Positions 1-9,186 of a stretch of 61,240 nt of DNA are shown here, in pieces. Made by a program: the position numbers and the translations under genes. The stretch is taken from the NCBI GenBank assembly GCA_017881915.1, contig JADGQK010000006.1, positions 1-61,240 on the forward strand, read 5' to 3'. Position 1 is the first letter of the stretch. Each line of letters begins with the position of its first letter. Under the pieces are notes generated by a model. It made no database searches. It worked only from the letters and a program-made list of their open reading frames with translations, and had not been told where the DNA came from. Source of the stretch: Chloroflexota bacterium. Lineage in GTDB: Bacteria; Chloroflexota; Limnocylindria; Limnocylindrales; CSP1-4.

Positions 1-37
1 GCATCTCGCCAGCCTGGCATTAAGAGGAGAGCACGCC

Positions 38-229
38 ATGCAGGTTCCACGTCGTCAATTTCTGCAGCTGTCAGCCGGCGCTGCCGCGCTCGCCGTGTCG
101 CGCTTCGCTTGGGCGCAAGCCTATCCATCGCGACCGGTGCACCTGATCGTGCCATTTCCGCCTGGCGGCGGCGCGGAGATCAGTGCTCGCCTGATCGGTC
201 GATGGCTATCTGAGCGACTGGGCCAGCCA
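38..229 (+). pseudogene. N-terminal fragment of a tripartite tricarboxylate transporter substrate-binding protein (TctC/Bug family), truncated by a junction
   Basis: [64 protein letters not shown] is a typical Tat/Sec leader plus Bug N-terminus. Similarity stops at ~225-229. SD aagaggag upstream. Confidence 0.7.
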
Positions 230-674
230 GGCAGTACGCCTGGTCCGGCTGGACGACGAAGGCGGCGGGATCGACCGGGCCGACGAGGGCGGCGGATTCT
301 CGATCATCTCGAGTGGCTCCCTGATGGCACTGGCCGGCGCCGCGGGGCTGGATCAGCCGCTCGATCCACGGCGGTTCCGAATGTCAGCCGTCGTGAGCGG
401 GATCGAGCCGTACGCCGAAGATGCCTGGCTCGGGCGGCGGGTCCAGCTCGGCGAGGTGGTCGTCGAGGTCCGCGGCAACGTCGGGCGGTGCGCCGTCACG
501 ACCCACGACCCGACCACGGGGCGGCGCAGCCTGGATACGCTGAAGCTCCTGGCCGAGACCCGTGGGGGCCTCGAGTCGACGGAAGCCTTGCCGTTCGGCG
601 TGTTTGCCGATGTCCTCGTCCCGGGCACGATCCGCCTGGGCGATGAGGTGACCGTCCAGGACGACGGATCCTAG
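210..674 (+). CDS. MOSC domain-containing protein, 5' truncated
   Basis: Frame 0 reads [20 protein letters not shown]...[28 protein letters not shown]...[27 protein letters not shown], a MOSC-type sequence. No start found before the junction. Stop TAG 672-674. Confidence 0.7.
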   Translation: MSDWASQAVRLVRLDDEGGGIDRADEGGGFSIISSGSLMALAGAAGLDQPLDPRRFRMSAVVSGIEPYAEDAWLGRRVQLGEVVVEVRGNVGRCAVTTHDPTTGRRSLDTLKLLAETRGGLESTEALPFGVFADVLVPGTIRLGDEVTVQDDGS

Positions 675-2119
675 TGCGGGTGGCCGTGCTCGGCGGGGAC
701 GGCCGGCTGCTCGACTGACCGGCCGTTTGAACCTCGCTCGAGGGGGAGGCCGTGCGCGCTCCAGGCATCCATGCCGCCGGCGACCCAGCTCACCCGGCCG
801 AAACCGGCCGCGTCGAGGATCGAGGCGGCGACGCTGGCCCGGTAGCCGGCGGCGCAGATCGTGGCAATCGAGCGGTCGCGAGGCAGATCCTCGAGACGCC
901 CCAGCAGGTCGCCCGCGCCAACGTGCCAGGCGCCCGCCACATGGCCCGATTCGTACTCGCTGGCCTGGCGCACGTCGACGACGAGGGGTGCCTCCACGCC
1001 ACCGCGCTCGACCGCCTGGGCCAGCTCGTTGACCGTCAGCCGGCCGTTCGATTCGGTCGGCAGGCCGGCGCCGACCCAGGCGCCCAGGCCGCCCTCGAGG
1101 TAGCCCACGACCGACTCCTGGCCGATCCGCAGCGACTGCCGGATCGCGTCATCCCAGTCCCCGATCTCGGCCAGCACGAAGACGACCGGCCGATCGAGGT
1201 CCACCACCCAGCCGAGCCACGTGCCGAACGATGAGCCGGCCGGGATCGACAACGAGCCGGGGATGTGAGCCTGGGCAAACGCCCCGGGCTCACGCAGGTC
1301 CACGACCACGGCGCCCTGGCCTGCCCGGCCGCGCAGCTCGCCGAGCGAGACCGGCGTCGATGCCGGAATCCCACCCAGGATGCGCGGGCCGGCCTGGTTG
1401 ATCGTGCGCATCCGGGCGAAGTAGCGGGGTACGGCCGGCTGGCCGGCCAGGAGCAGCCGGGCGAACGTGTCGACATCGGCCGGCCGAAGGAGCGGGTTGT
1501 AGCGGCGCTCGAAGCCGATCGTCGAGCTCGGCGTCGAACCGATCCCGGTCGAGCACAGCGAGCCGGCGCCATGGGTCGGGAAGATGCCCACGAAGTCCTC
1601 GTTGGGCAGGATCGCGTCGTGGAGCGAGTGGAACATCGCCTCGGCATACGGGCGAGCGTTCGCCGCGCCGAGCAGGTCCGTCCGGCCGACCGCGCCGACG
1701 AGGAGCGAGCCGCCGGTGAACATCAGCACCGGCTCCTCGGCCCGGCTCGTGTCGGCGACCGTGTAGGCGACGTGCTCGGGGGTGTGCCCGGGCGTGTCGA
1801 GGACCCGGAATCTGAGCCCGCCCACCGAGCTGAAGTCGCCGTCGCGAACGGGGTGGTGCGCGTAGGCAAGCTCCGCTCCGGCCCCGATGACCACCTCCGC
1901 GCCCGTGGCGGCGGCCAGTTCCCGGGCACCCGAGACGTAATCGTTGTGGAGGTGCGTCTCGATCGCATGGCTGATCCGCAGGCCGCGCTCGCGGGCAGCA
2001 TCGACGTAGATGTCGACGTCGCGGCGCGCGTCGATCACGGCGGCCAGCCCGGCCTCCTCGTCGCCGATCAGGGTCGAGAGGTGGCCAAGCCCTTCGATCT
2101 GGAACTGCCGAATGAACAT
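671..2119 (-). CDS. MBL-fold hydrolase with two C-terminal rhodanese domains (persulfide dioxygenase-like)
   Basis: THLHNDYVSGA metal motif; second rhodanese loop CAAGYRAS. ATG at 2119 lies 7 nt from a -10-like TACGGT. Confidence 0.85.
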   Translation of the reverse strand: MFIRQFQIEGLGHLSTLIGDEEAGLAAVIDARRDVDIYVDAARERGLRISHAIETHLHNDYVSGARELAAATGAEVVIGAGAELAYAHHPVRDGDFSSVGGLRFRVLDTPGHTPEHVAYTVADTSRAEEPVLMFTGGSLLVGAVGRTDLLGAANARPYAEAMFHSLHDAILPNEDFVGIFPTHGAGSLCSTGIGSTPSSTIGFERRYNPLLRPADVDTFARLLLAGQPAVPRYFARMRTINQAGPRILGGIPASTPVSLGELRGRAGQGAVVVDLREPGAFAQAHIPGSLSIPAGSSFGTWLGWVVDLDRPVVFVLAEIGDWDDAIRQSLRIGQESVVGYLEGGLGAWVGAGLPTESNGRLTVNELAQAVERGGVEAPLVVDVRQASEYESGHVAGAWHVGAGDLLGRLEDLPRDRSIATICAAGYRASVAASILDAAGFGRVSWVAGGMDAWSAHGLPLERGSNGRSVEQPAVPAEHGHPH

Positions 2120-2192
2120 CTTCCGCACCGTAGCACGAGGAGGACCTCCGGCAGGGGGTGAATACCCGCGGGTGGCCGCCAGGCCCAGCGAG

Positions 2193-2942
2193 CTACATCA
2201 TCACCAGGCCGCCGTCGACGGCCAGCACCTGGCCGGTGATGTAGGCCGCCTCGTCCGACGCGAGGAAGGCCACGGCATTGGCAACCTCGTCGGCCGTGCC
2301 GAAGCGGCCGAGCGGCGTCGCGGCGGTGATCTGGGCGAGCAGCGCCTCAGGCAAATCCTGGGTCAGCTCGGTCAGGACGAAGCCCGGCGCCACCGCATTA
2401 GCCGTGATCCCGCGGCTGGCCAGCTCGCGCGCCGTGGCCTTGGTCAGGCCGATCAACCCCGCCTTGGCCGCCGAGTAGTTCGCCTGGCCGGTCTGGCCGG
2501 CCTGGCCGGAGACGCTCGTGATGTTGATGATCCGGCCACGCCTGGCCTTGAGCATCGACCGGGTGACCGCCTTCGTCGCGTAGAACGCCCCGAACAGGTT
2601 CGTCTCGAGGACCTCGCGCCACGCGTCGACGCTCATCCGCATGATCAGGTCGTCCCTGGTGATCCCGGCGTTGTTGACCAGGATGTCGACCTTGCCGTAT
2701 GCCTCGAGCGCGGCCTTGACCAGGCTCTCGGCCGCCGCCGGATCGGCGACGTCGCCCTGGTGGGCGATCGCCCGGCGACCGATGGCCTCGACCGCGGCCA
2801 CCGTGTCGGCCGCCGCCAGGGCGTTGCCGCGGAAGCTGAAGGCGATATCGGCACCCTGCCCGGCGAGCCGGAGGACGATCGCCCGCCCGATCCCGCGTGA
2901 GCCCCCGGTGACCACGGCGCAGCGGCCGGACAGATCGATCAT
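2193..2942 (-). CDS. fabG: 3-oxoacyl-ACP reductase FabG
   Basis: SDR family: TGGSRGIG, NNAG, YSAAKAG. Start MIDLSGRCAVVTGG at 2942; the longer ORF is an upstream extension. Confidence 0.93.
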   Translation of the reverse strand: MIDLSGRCAVVTGGSRGIGRAIVLRLAGQGADIAFSFRGNALAAADTVAAVEAIGRRAIAHQGDVADPAAAESLVKAALEAYGKVDILVNNAGITRDDLIMRMSVDAWREVLETNLFGAFYATKAVTRSMLKARRGRIINITSVSGQAGQTGQANYSAAKAGLIGLTKATARELASRGITANAVAPGFVLTELTQDLPEALLAQITAATPLGRFGTADEVANAVAFLASDEAAYITGQVLAVDGGLVMM

Positions 2943-2976
2943 GGCTGATCTCCTCGAGGAGCTGCCGGGTCGCCGC

Positions 2977-4176
2977 TCAGCGCGGCGTCGGGTGGGCCGC
3001 CGGTTCGGGTTCGCCGGGGACGACGTCGGACAGGTCGAGCGGGACGGGACCGGGTCGGGCAAGGATCTCGGCAAGGGCGTCAGGGATCGGGTCGACCGAG
3101 TCCCAATCGACCGGCGGGCGGACCCGGATCGAGTCCGGCGACACGGCTTCGCCGAGGGTGCCGCGGGCAGGATCTGCGGTCCACTCGATCGCCACCGCGC
3201 CGGAGGTGAAGCCCGCCCCGAAGGCAACGATGACGATCCGCCCGCCCTTCCTGATCCGGCCGCTGTTGGCCGCCTCGGCCAGGGCAATCGGGATCGAGGC
3301 GGCAGAGGTGTTGCCGTAGCGGTCAACGTTCACGAACATCCGGTCCATCGACAGGTCGAGGCCCCTGGCCACCGCCTCGATGATCCGCACGTTGGCCTGG
3401 TGGGGAATGATCAGGTCGATGTCGGCCAGTTGCAGGCCGGCGTGGTCGATCGCGGCCAGCGCCGTGCTGACCAGGGTCCGCGTCGCGAAACGGTATGTTT
3501 CGCGACCCTCCATCCGGATGTAGTGCTCGCCCCGGGCGATCGTTTCGGCCGACGGCGGGCTCTTCGAACCGCCTGACGGCAGCCAGATCATGTAGGCGCC
3601 CTGGGGTTCGGTGGTCAACTCGATTCCGAGGCCGCCGCCGGGCTCGTTGGACGCCGACAGGACCACCGCCCCGGCGCCGTCGCCGAACAGGATGCAGGTG
3701 TTGCGGTCCGTGTAGTCGAGGAAGCGCGTGAGCAGCTCCGCGCCGATCACGAGGACGTGACGGGCCATCCCGCTCGTGATGTAGGCCTGCGCCGTCGCAT
3801 AGCCGTAGACGAAGCCCGAGCAGGCGGCCGCGATGTCCATCGCCACGGCGCGGGTGTTGCCGATCGCCTCCTTGACGAGCGCGGCGGTGGCCGGCATCCA
3901 GTAGTCGGGTGTGAGCGTGGCGAGCAGGATCAGGTCGATCTCATCCGCGCCGATCCCGGCCACCGCGATGGCCCGTTTCGCGGCCACGGCCGCCATCGAG
4001 GCCGTGGTCTCGTGGGCCGCGGCGACCCGCCGCTCACGAATACCCGTCCGGCTCACGATCCACTCGTCGGACGTGTCGACCATCCGCTCGAGATCGGCGT
4101 TGGTCAGGACGCCGGCCGGGGCATACCGGCCCCAGCCGGTCAGGTGGGCGAAGCGGGGGCGCGAGTCCACGGTCAC
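2977..4176 (-). CDS. fabH: beta-ketoacyl-ACP synthase III with ~65 aa C-terminal extension
   Basis: DTSDEWIVSRTGIRERR, AACSGFVYG, PHQANVRI, YGNTSAASIP. Confidence 0.92.
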   Translation of the reverse strand: MTVDSRPRFAHLTGWGRYAPAGVLTNADLERMVDTSDEWIVSRTGIRERRVAAAHETTASMAAVAAKRAIAVAGIGADEIDLILLATLTPDYWMPATAALVKEAIGNTRAVAMDIAAACSGFVYGYATAQAYITSGMARHVLVIGAELLTRFLDYTDRNTCILFGDGAGAVVLSASNEPGGGLGIELTTEPQGAYMIWLPSGGSKSPPSAETIARGEHYIRMEGRETYRFATRTLVSTALAAIDHAGLQLADIDLIIPHQANVRIIEAVARGLDLSMDRMFVNVDRYGNTSAASIPIALAEAANSGRIRKGGRIVIVAFGAGFTSGAVAIEWTADPARGTLGEAVSPDSIRVRPPVDWDSVDPIPDALAEILARPGPVPLDLSDVVPGEPEPAAHPTPR

Positions 4177-4730
4177 AGGGGCTCCACCTCGACGAGTGGC
4201 TGGCGAGCCTTGACCAGCTGGCCGCTCTCCGCGACCACCTTGACGACCCGTCCGGCCAGGTCCGACTTGATCTCATTGAACAGCTTCATCGCCTCGATCA
4301 GGCCGATCACCTGCCCGATCGCAACCTCGCCCCCGGCCTGGACGTAGGCTGCCGAGCCGGGAGCGGGCGAGGCATAGAAGATCCCGGTGAGCGGCGCCTT
4401 GACCGACGGGCGGGCGACGTTGGCACCTGTTCCAGCCGAGCCCCTGGCTCCGTCGGCCACGGGAGGCGCCACCTCGGCCGAGCCGGGATCGCCGGCCGAG
4501 GCGGAGAGCCGCAACGCGGCCGGCTTGCGCAGGACCAGGCCGGTCCCGCCAGCCTCCACTTCGAGCTCGGTCAGCTCGCTTCGTTCGAGCAGCGCAGCGA
4601 GCCGATCGACCAGGCCCAACAGCGATCGATCGGCGCCGGCCAGCTCGGTGGCCGCCGGTGTCGCCGACCCGGCTGGGGTCGCTGCGGGTCCGGCAGCGAC
4701 TGCCGTGTCCGGGGCGCGGTCGTCGGTCAT
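4173..4730 (-). CDS. accB: biotin carboxyl carrier protein of acetyl-CoA carboxylase
   Basis: C-terminal biotinyl domain with canonical IEAMKLFNEI motif. Confidence 0.92.
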   Translation of the reverse strand: MTDDRAPDTAVAAGPAATPAGSATPAATELAGADRSLLGLVDRLAALLERSELTELEVEAGGTGLVLRKPAALRLSASAGDPGSAEVAPPVADGARGSAGTGANVARPSVKAPLTGIFYASPAPGSAAYVQAGGEVAIGQVIGLIEAMKLFNEIKSDLAGRVVKVVAESGQLVKARQPLVEVEPL

Positions 4731-5986
4731 CCCGCGTACCGGGTGAAGATCAGGGCCGTGTTCTGGCCACCGAATCCGAACGAGTTGCTGAGGGCCGTCC
4801 TGATCTCACGATGGCCCGCCACGAGGGGCGTCAGGTCGAGCCCTTCGGCCAGTGGGTCGGGGTCGGTCAGGTTGACCGTCGGTGGCACGATCCCGGTCCG
4901 GATCGACTGGATCGTGACCACGGCCTCGATCGCTCCGGCGGCGCCCAGGGTGTGGCCGAGCATCGACTTGTTGGCGGTCACCGCCACCTCCGGCGCCCGG
5001 TCGCCGAAGATCGTCCGGATGGCCATCAGCTCGGCCTTGTCGCCCTCCGGCGTCGAGGTTGCGTGGGCATTGAGGTGATCGATCGCGGCCGCCGTGAGGC
5101 CCGCCTTCTCGAGCGCTCGGCGAGCGGCGCGGACGGCGCCGCTGCCACCGGCGGCCGGCAGGGTCATGTGGGAGGCGTCTGCGGTCGCGCCGTAGCCGAC
5201 CAGCTCGGCCAGTGGTTCGGCACCACGAGCCTGGGCGTGCTCGAGCTCTTCGAGGACGAGGATCCCGCAGCCCTCGCCGATCACGAAGCCATCACGCCCG
5301 GCGTCGAACGGGCGCGAGGCCCCGGCCGGGTCGTCATTCCGGGTGGACAGGGCGCGCATCGCGCAGAAGCCGGCGACGAGCGCCTCCTGGACCCCGGCCT
5401 CGGCACCGCCGGCGACCATCACGTCAGCGTCACCACGCCGGATGATCTCCCACGACTCACCGATCGCGTGACCGCCGGTGGCGCAGGCCGACACGATCGC
5501 GAAGTTCGGCCCAAGGGCTCCGAACGTGATCGACAGCTGACCGGCTCCGACGTTCGGGATCGCCATCGGCACGAAGAATGGGCTGACCCGGTCGGGACCG
5601 CGGGTGGCGTTGATCGTGATCTGTTCGCACAGCGTGTTCACGCCGCCGAGCCCGGTCCCAAGGATGATCCCGGTCGCCTCAGCGAGGCTGCCTTCGAGGC
5701 GGCCCGGCAGCCCGGCCGAATCGAGAGCCTCGCGGGCCGCGACCAGGCCGAACTGGGTGTAGCGGTCCGCGCGGCGGATCTCCTTGCGGTCAAGGACATG
5801 GCTGGGGTCGAAGTCCAGCACCGAGGCGGCGATCTTCGAATCGGTCCGCTCAGGGTCGAACGAATCGATCCGGCGGACGCCTGAGCGGCCGGCCACGAGA
5901 CCGGTCCAGGTGGCCTCGACGCCGATCCCCACGGCCGACACGACGCCCATCCCGGTGACGACGACGCGGCGCTCGGACCGGCTCAC
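4727..5986 (-). CDS. fabF: beta-ketoacyl-ACP synthase II
   Basis: VVVTGMGVVSAVG, SACATGGHAIG, NAHATSTPEGD, KSMLGHTLGAAGAIE, NSFGFGGQN. Confidence 0.95.
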   Translation of the reverse strand: MSRSERRVVVTGMGVVSAVGIGVEATWTGLVAGRSGVRRIDSFDPERTDSKIAASVLDFDPSHVLDRKEIRRADRYTQFGLVAAREALDSAGLPGRLEGSLAEATGIILGTGLGGVNTLCEQITINATRGPDRVSPFFVPMAIPNVGAGQLSITFGALGPNFAIVSACATGGHAIGESWEIIRRGDADVMVAGGAEAGVQEALVAGFCAMRALSTRNDDPAGASRPFDAGRDGFVIGEGCGILVLEELEHAQARGAEPLAELVGYGATADASHMTLPAAGGSGAVRAARRALEKAGLTAAAIDHLNAHATSTPEGDKAELMAIRTIFGDRAPEVAVTANKSMLGHTLGAAGAIEAVVTIQSIRTGIVPPTVNLTDPDPLAEGLDLTPLVAGHREIRTALSNSFGFGGQNTALIFTRYAG

Positions 5987-6726
5987 CGGACGAGCTTCCC
6001 GGTGCGCACCGTGGCCGCCCGATAGACGTCACCGGGCAGGCCTCGAACCGACAGCGCGTTGCTCACTGCCAGGGCGTCGAACTCGGCCCGTCGGATCTCG
6101 CCGCCGACCTGCCCGGCATCGACATCGACCAGGGCCCATGACGCCGTCGGCTCGCCGTCGAAGACGTAGCCGGCGCTGCCGGCATTGACGATCAGCTTCC
6201 AGCCCAGGTCGCGGACCTCGGGCAGGTGGGTATGGCCGCAGCAGATGACCCGGGCATCGGTCCGCGCTGCCCGCTCGATCGTCACGTTCGGGTCGAGGGC
6301 ACCGTCGAAGCCCTCGGTCTGCGAGCCGGGCGAGGCGTGGGTCGCCAGGAGGAGCATCTCCCCGACCCGCAGCCGGCGTTCGGACGGCAGGCGGCGGAGC
6401 CAATCGATCCGCTCCTGGCCAAGCTCGTCATGGGCCCACTCGGCCGCGGATCGGATCGACTCGGGAACGCCATCCATCAGCGACGGGAAGGCCGCCGCGT
6501 AGTCGAAGTCGGCCACGGCGATGTCGGTATTGCCGGCCACGACGAGCGCGCCCTCGGATTCGAGCTCGCGGATCGCGTCAACGACACCGACCGGGTCGGG
6601 GCCGTTGAGGACGAGGTCGCCGCAGATCATCACGCCGTCGGGCTGTTCCTTCTTCAGCGCAGCCCGGACCGCCTCGAGCGCGAGAAGGTTGCCGTGGACG
6701 TCGCTGAGGACCGCGATCCGGGCCAT
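5983..6726 (-). CDS. metallophosphoesterase (YfcE/DevT-like)
   Basis: LSDVHGNLLALEAV, CGDLVLNGPDP, CGHTHLPEV. Confidence 0.88.
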   Translation of the reverse strand: MARIAVLSDVHGNLLALEAVRAALKKEQPDGVMICGDLVLNGPDPVGVVDAIRELESEGALVVAGNTDIAVADFDYAAAFPSLMDGVPESIRSAAEWAHDELGQERIDWLRRLPSERRLRVGEMLLLATHASPGSQTEGFDGALDPNVTIERAARTDARVICCGHTHLPEVRDLGWKLIVNAGSAGYVFDGEPTASWALVDVDAGQVGGEIRRAEFDALAVSNALSVRGLPGDVYRAATVRTGKLVR

Positions 6727-7205
6727 CAGCGCAGCACCGAGGCATCCGGGATGATGAAGCTGAGCGTGGCCTGGCAGGCGACCTCACCGTCCACGGTGGC
6801 CGTCCCCAGGCCGCGGCCGAAGCGTCGTCCGAGCTTGTCCATCGTGACCTCGAGTCGGAGGATGTCGCCCGGGCTGACGACGCGCTTGAAGCGGCAGTCG
6901 TCGATCCCGCCGAACAGGCCGATCCGGTCACCGAACCCGGGTTGCTTGGCCACGAAGACGGCCATCGTCTGGGCCAGCGCCTCCACCTGAAGCACGCCGG
7001 GCATCACCGGCAGCCCGGGAAAGTGGCCCTGGAAGAACCACTCCGTGGCCGTCACCGCCTTGATTCCGACGATCCGGCGGGCCGCCTCGTCGTACTCGAC
7101 GATCCGGTCGACAAGCAGGAACGGCCAACGATGCGGAATCAGTCCCTCGATCTCACGGATCGTATGGACGATGGCAGGCGAGGTTTCGGTCACGGGCGGC
7201 TCCAT
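6726..7205 (-). CDS. fabZ: 3-hydroxyacyl-ACP dehydratase
   Basis: IPHRWPFLLVDRIVE...FFQGHFPGLPVMPGVLQVEALAQT. Confidence 0.93.
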   Translation of the reverse strand: MEPPVTETSPAIVHTIREIEGLIPHRWPFLLVDRIVEYDEAARRIVGIKAVTATEWFFQGHFPGLPVMPGVLQVEALAQTMAVFVAKQPGFGDRIGLFGGIDDCRFKRVVSPGDILRLEVTMDKLGRRFGRGLGTATVDGEVACQATLSFIIPDASVLR

Positions 7206-7279
7206 GGGACTGGCTTGGGGAAGTGTGCCGGGCACGCGTCGCCTCGTGCGGGGGATTCAGTGCAGGTCTGCAACGCGGC

Positions 7280-8647
7280 TCATCGTGCAGCTGCAGCCAG
7301 GAAGGCGGCCGAACCGACCCGGTCCACGAAGTTCGTGGTCATCTGCCCGGCCAGGAAGATCTCATTGCGGAGGAGGGCCTGGTGGATCGCGATATTCGTG
7401 ACGACGCCGTCGACCACCAGCTCGTCGAGGGCAACCAACGAACGGGCAATCGCAGTCGGACGGTCCGGTCCCCACACGATCACCTTGCCCAGGAGCGAGT
7501 CGTAGAACGATGGCACTTCGTAGCCGGTGAACAGATGGCTGTCAACCCGGACGCCCGGGCCGCCGGGGGCCACATAGCGCTCGACAACGCCAGTGCTCGG
7601 CCGGAAGTCGTGCCGGCTGTCCTCGGCATTGATCCGGAATTCCAGGGCATGGCCGCGCACGCTCACGTCAGCCTGGCTGAAGCCGAGGGGCTCCCCCGCT
7701 GCGATCCGGATCTGGGTCACGACGAGGTCGATCCCGGTCAGCATCTCGGTCACCGGGTGCTCGACCTGGATGCGGCAGTTGATCTCGATGAAATAGGCGT
7801 TGCCGACGGGATCGACGAGAAACTCGAGGGTACCCACGTTCTCGTAGCCGGCCGCGACGACGGCCTTGAGGGCCCGCTCTGCGAGCTCCTTCCGGGCGGC
7901 GTCGCCGAGAGCCGGCGTGGGGGCCTCCTCGAGAAACTTCTGGTGACGACGCTGGACGGAGCAGTCGCGCTCGCCCAGATGGACCCCGTGGCCGAACCGG
8001 TCGACCGCCACCTGGACCTCTACGTGGCGGTTGTCGTCGAGCCATTTCTCCAGGTACAGCGAGTCGTCGCCAAACGCCGCGCGGGCTTCCGAGCGGCAGA
8101 TCTTGAGGGCGGCCTCGAGCTCGCGCGGCGTGCGCACCATGCGCATGCCCTTGCCACCACCACCGGCCGACGGCTTGATCAGGACCGGATAACCGATCCG
8201 TTGCGCCTCTTCCAGCCCATGGAGGTCGTCGCGGAGCATCCCGTTCGAACCGGGGATCGTGGCCAGGCCGTGGGCGCCGAGCAGCCGGCGGGTCGCCTCC
8301 TTGCTGGCGAAGCGCTCGAGGACCTGGGGCGGTGGTCCAATGAACGTGAGGCGATGGGCGCGGACCACCTCGGCAAACCCTTCGTCCTCGGACAGGAAGC
8401 CGTAGCCGGGATGGATCGCGTCGCAGCCGGAGACGATCGCGGCGCTGATCACCGCCGGCGCCAGCAGATAGCTCCGCTTGGCATCGGCCGGGCCGATGCA
8501 AATCGCCTCGTCCGCCTGCTGCACCGCGAGGCTCTCGCGGTCGGCTTCGCTGTAGGCCACGACCGCCTCCACGCCAAGGGTCCGGCAGGCGCGCAGGATC
8601 CGGACGGCGATCTCGCCCCGGTTGGCGATCAGGATCTTCGAGAACAT
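7280..8647 (-). CDS. accC: acetyl-CoA carboxylase biotin carboxylase subunit
   Basis: FSKILIANRGEIAVRILRACR, KPSAGGGGKGMR, CSVQRRHQKFLEEAP, INCRIQVEHPVTE. Confidence 0.95.
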   Translation of the reverse strand: MFSKILIANRGEIAVRILRACRTLGVEAVVAYSEADRESLAVQQADEAICIGPADAKRSYLLAPAVISAAIVSGCDAIHPGYGFLSEDEGFAEVVRAHRLTFIGPPPQVLERFASKEATRRLLGAHGLATIPGSNGMLRDDLHGLEEAQRIGYPVLIKPSAGGGGKGMRMVRTPRELEAALKICRSEARAAFGDDSLYLEKWLDDNRHVEVQVAVDRFGHGVHLGERDCSVQRRHQKFLEEAPTPALGDAARKELAERALKAVVAAGYENVGTLEFLVDPVGNAYFIEINCRIQVEHPVTEMLTGIDLVVTQIRIAAGEPLGFSQADVSVRGHALEFRINAEDSRHDFRPSTGVVERYVAPGGPGVRVDSHLFTGYEVPSFYDSLLGKVIVWGPDRPTAIARSLVALDELVVDGVVTNIAIHQALLRNEIFLAGQMTTNFVDRVGSAAFLAAAAR

Positions 8648-9183
8648 CAGGCGTCCCGCCCGGTTCGCTCGACCGGTGTCGAGATCAGCTCGATCCAGAC
8701 GAGCTGCTGGCCGTACTCGACCGCGTCGCCGCTCTCGACGAGCCCGGCGCCGACGATCCCGTTCACCGGCGCAACGACCTCCTGGGTGATGCCCAGCACA
8801 TCGACGCTGCCGATCCGGTCACCGGTTCGCACCCGCGACCCCGAGCTGATTTCGGGCCGCGGATGGAAGATCCCGACGGCCGGCGAGGTGGCTGCCAGGC
8901 GGTATGGACCGTGGGCCACATCGGCACCTGCCGAATGAGCGTGGTCGCCATGGCCGGCCTGGCCGGGTGCGGGTTTCGCGCCGCGCCCGGAGGGAGCCCT
9001 GGGGCCCGCCGTCGAAGCATCGGCCGACCGGCGGAGGCGAACCTTCCAGTCGCCCTCGCGTACCTCCAGCTCGGCCAGCCCGGTCGCGCCGAGCTTGGCA
9101 ATCAGCGCAGGCAGGAGCTCGTCGGCAAGCCCCTCGATCTGGGCGTGGTCGGTGAGGCGGGCGACCTCATCGCGGTTGGGCAC
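8647..9183 (-). CDS. BCCP-like (biotin/lipoyl-domain) protein lacking the biotinylatable lysine
   Basis: C-terminus VRTGDRIGSVDVLGITQEVVAPVNGIVGAGLVESGDAVEYGQQLVWIE aligns without gaps to BCCP biotinyl domains, but the EAMKM position reads DVLGI. Confidence 0.8.
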   Translation of the reverse strand: MPNRDEVARLTDHAQIEGLADELLPALIAKLGATGLAELEVREGDWKVRLRRSADASTAGPRAPSGRGAKPAPGQAGHGDHAHSAGADVAHGPYRLAATSPAVGIFHPRPEISSGSRVRTGDRIGSVDVLGITQEVVAPVNGIVGAGLVESGDAVEYGQQLVWIELISTPVERTGRDA

Positions 9184-9186
9184 GGA

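Noticed and set aside
7223-8938. 571-aa plus-strand ORF (and other long ORFs opposite acc/fab/thr/ahcY genes)
   Set aside because: Fully antisense to strongly supported genes; no motifs.
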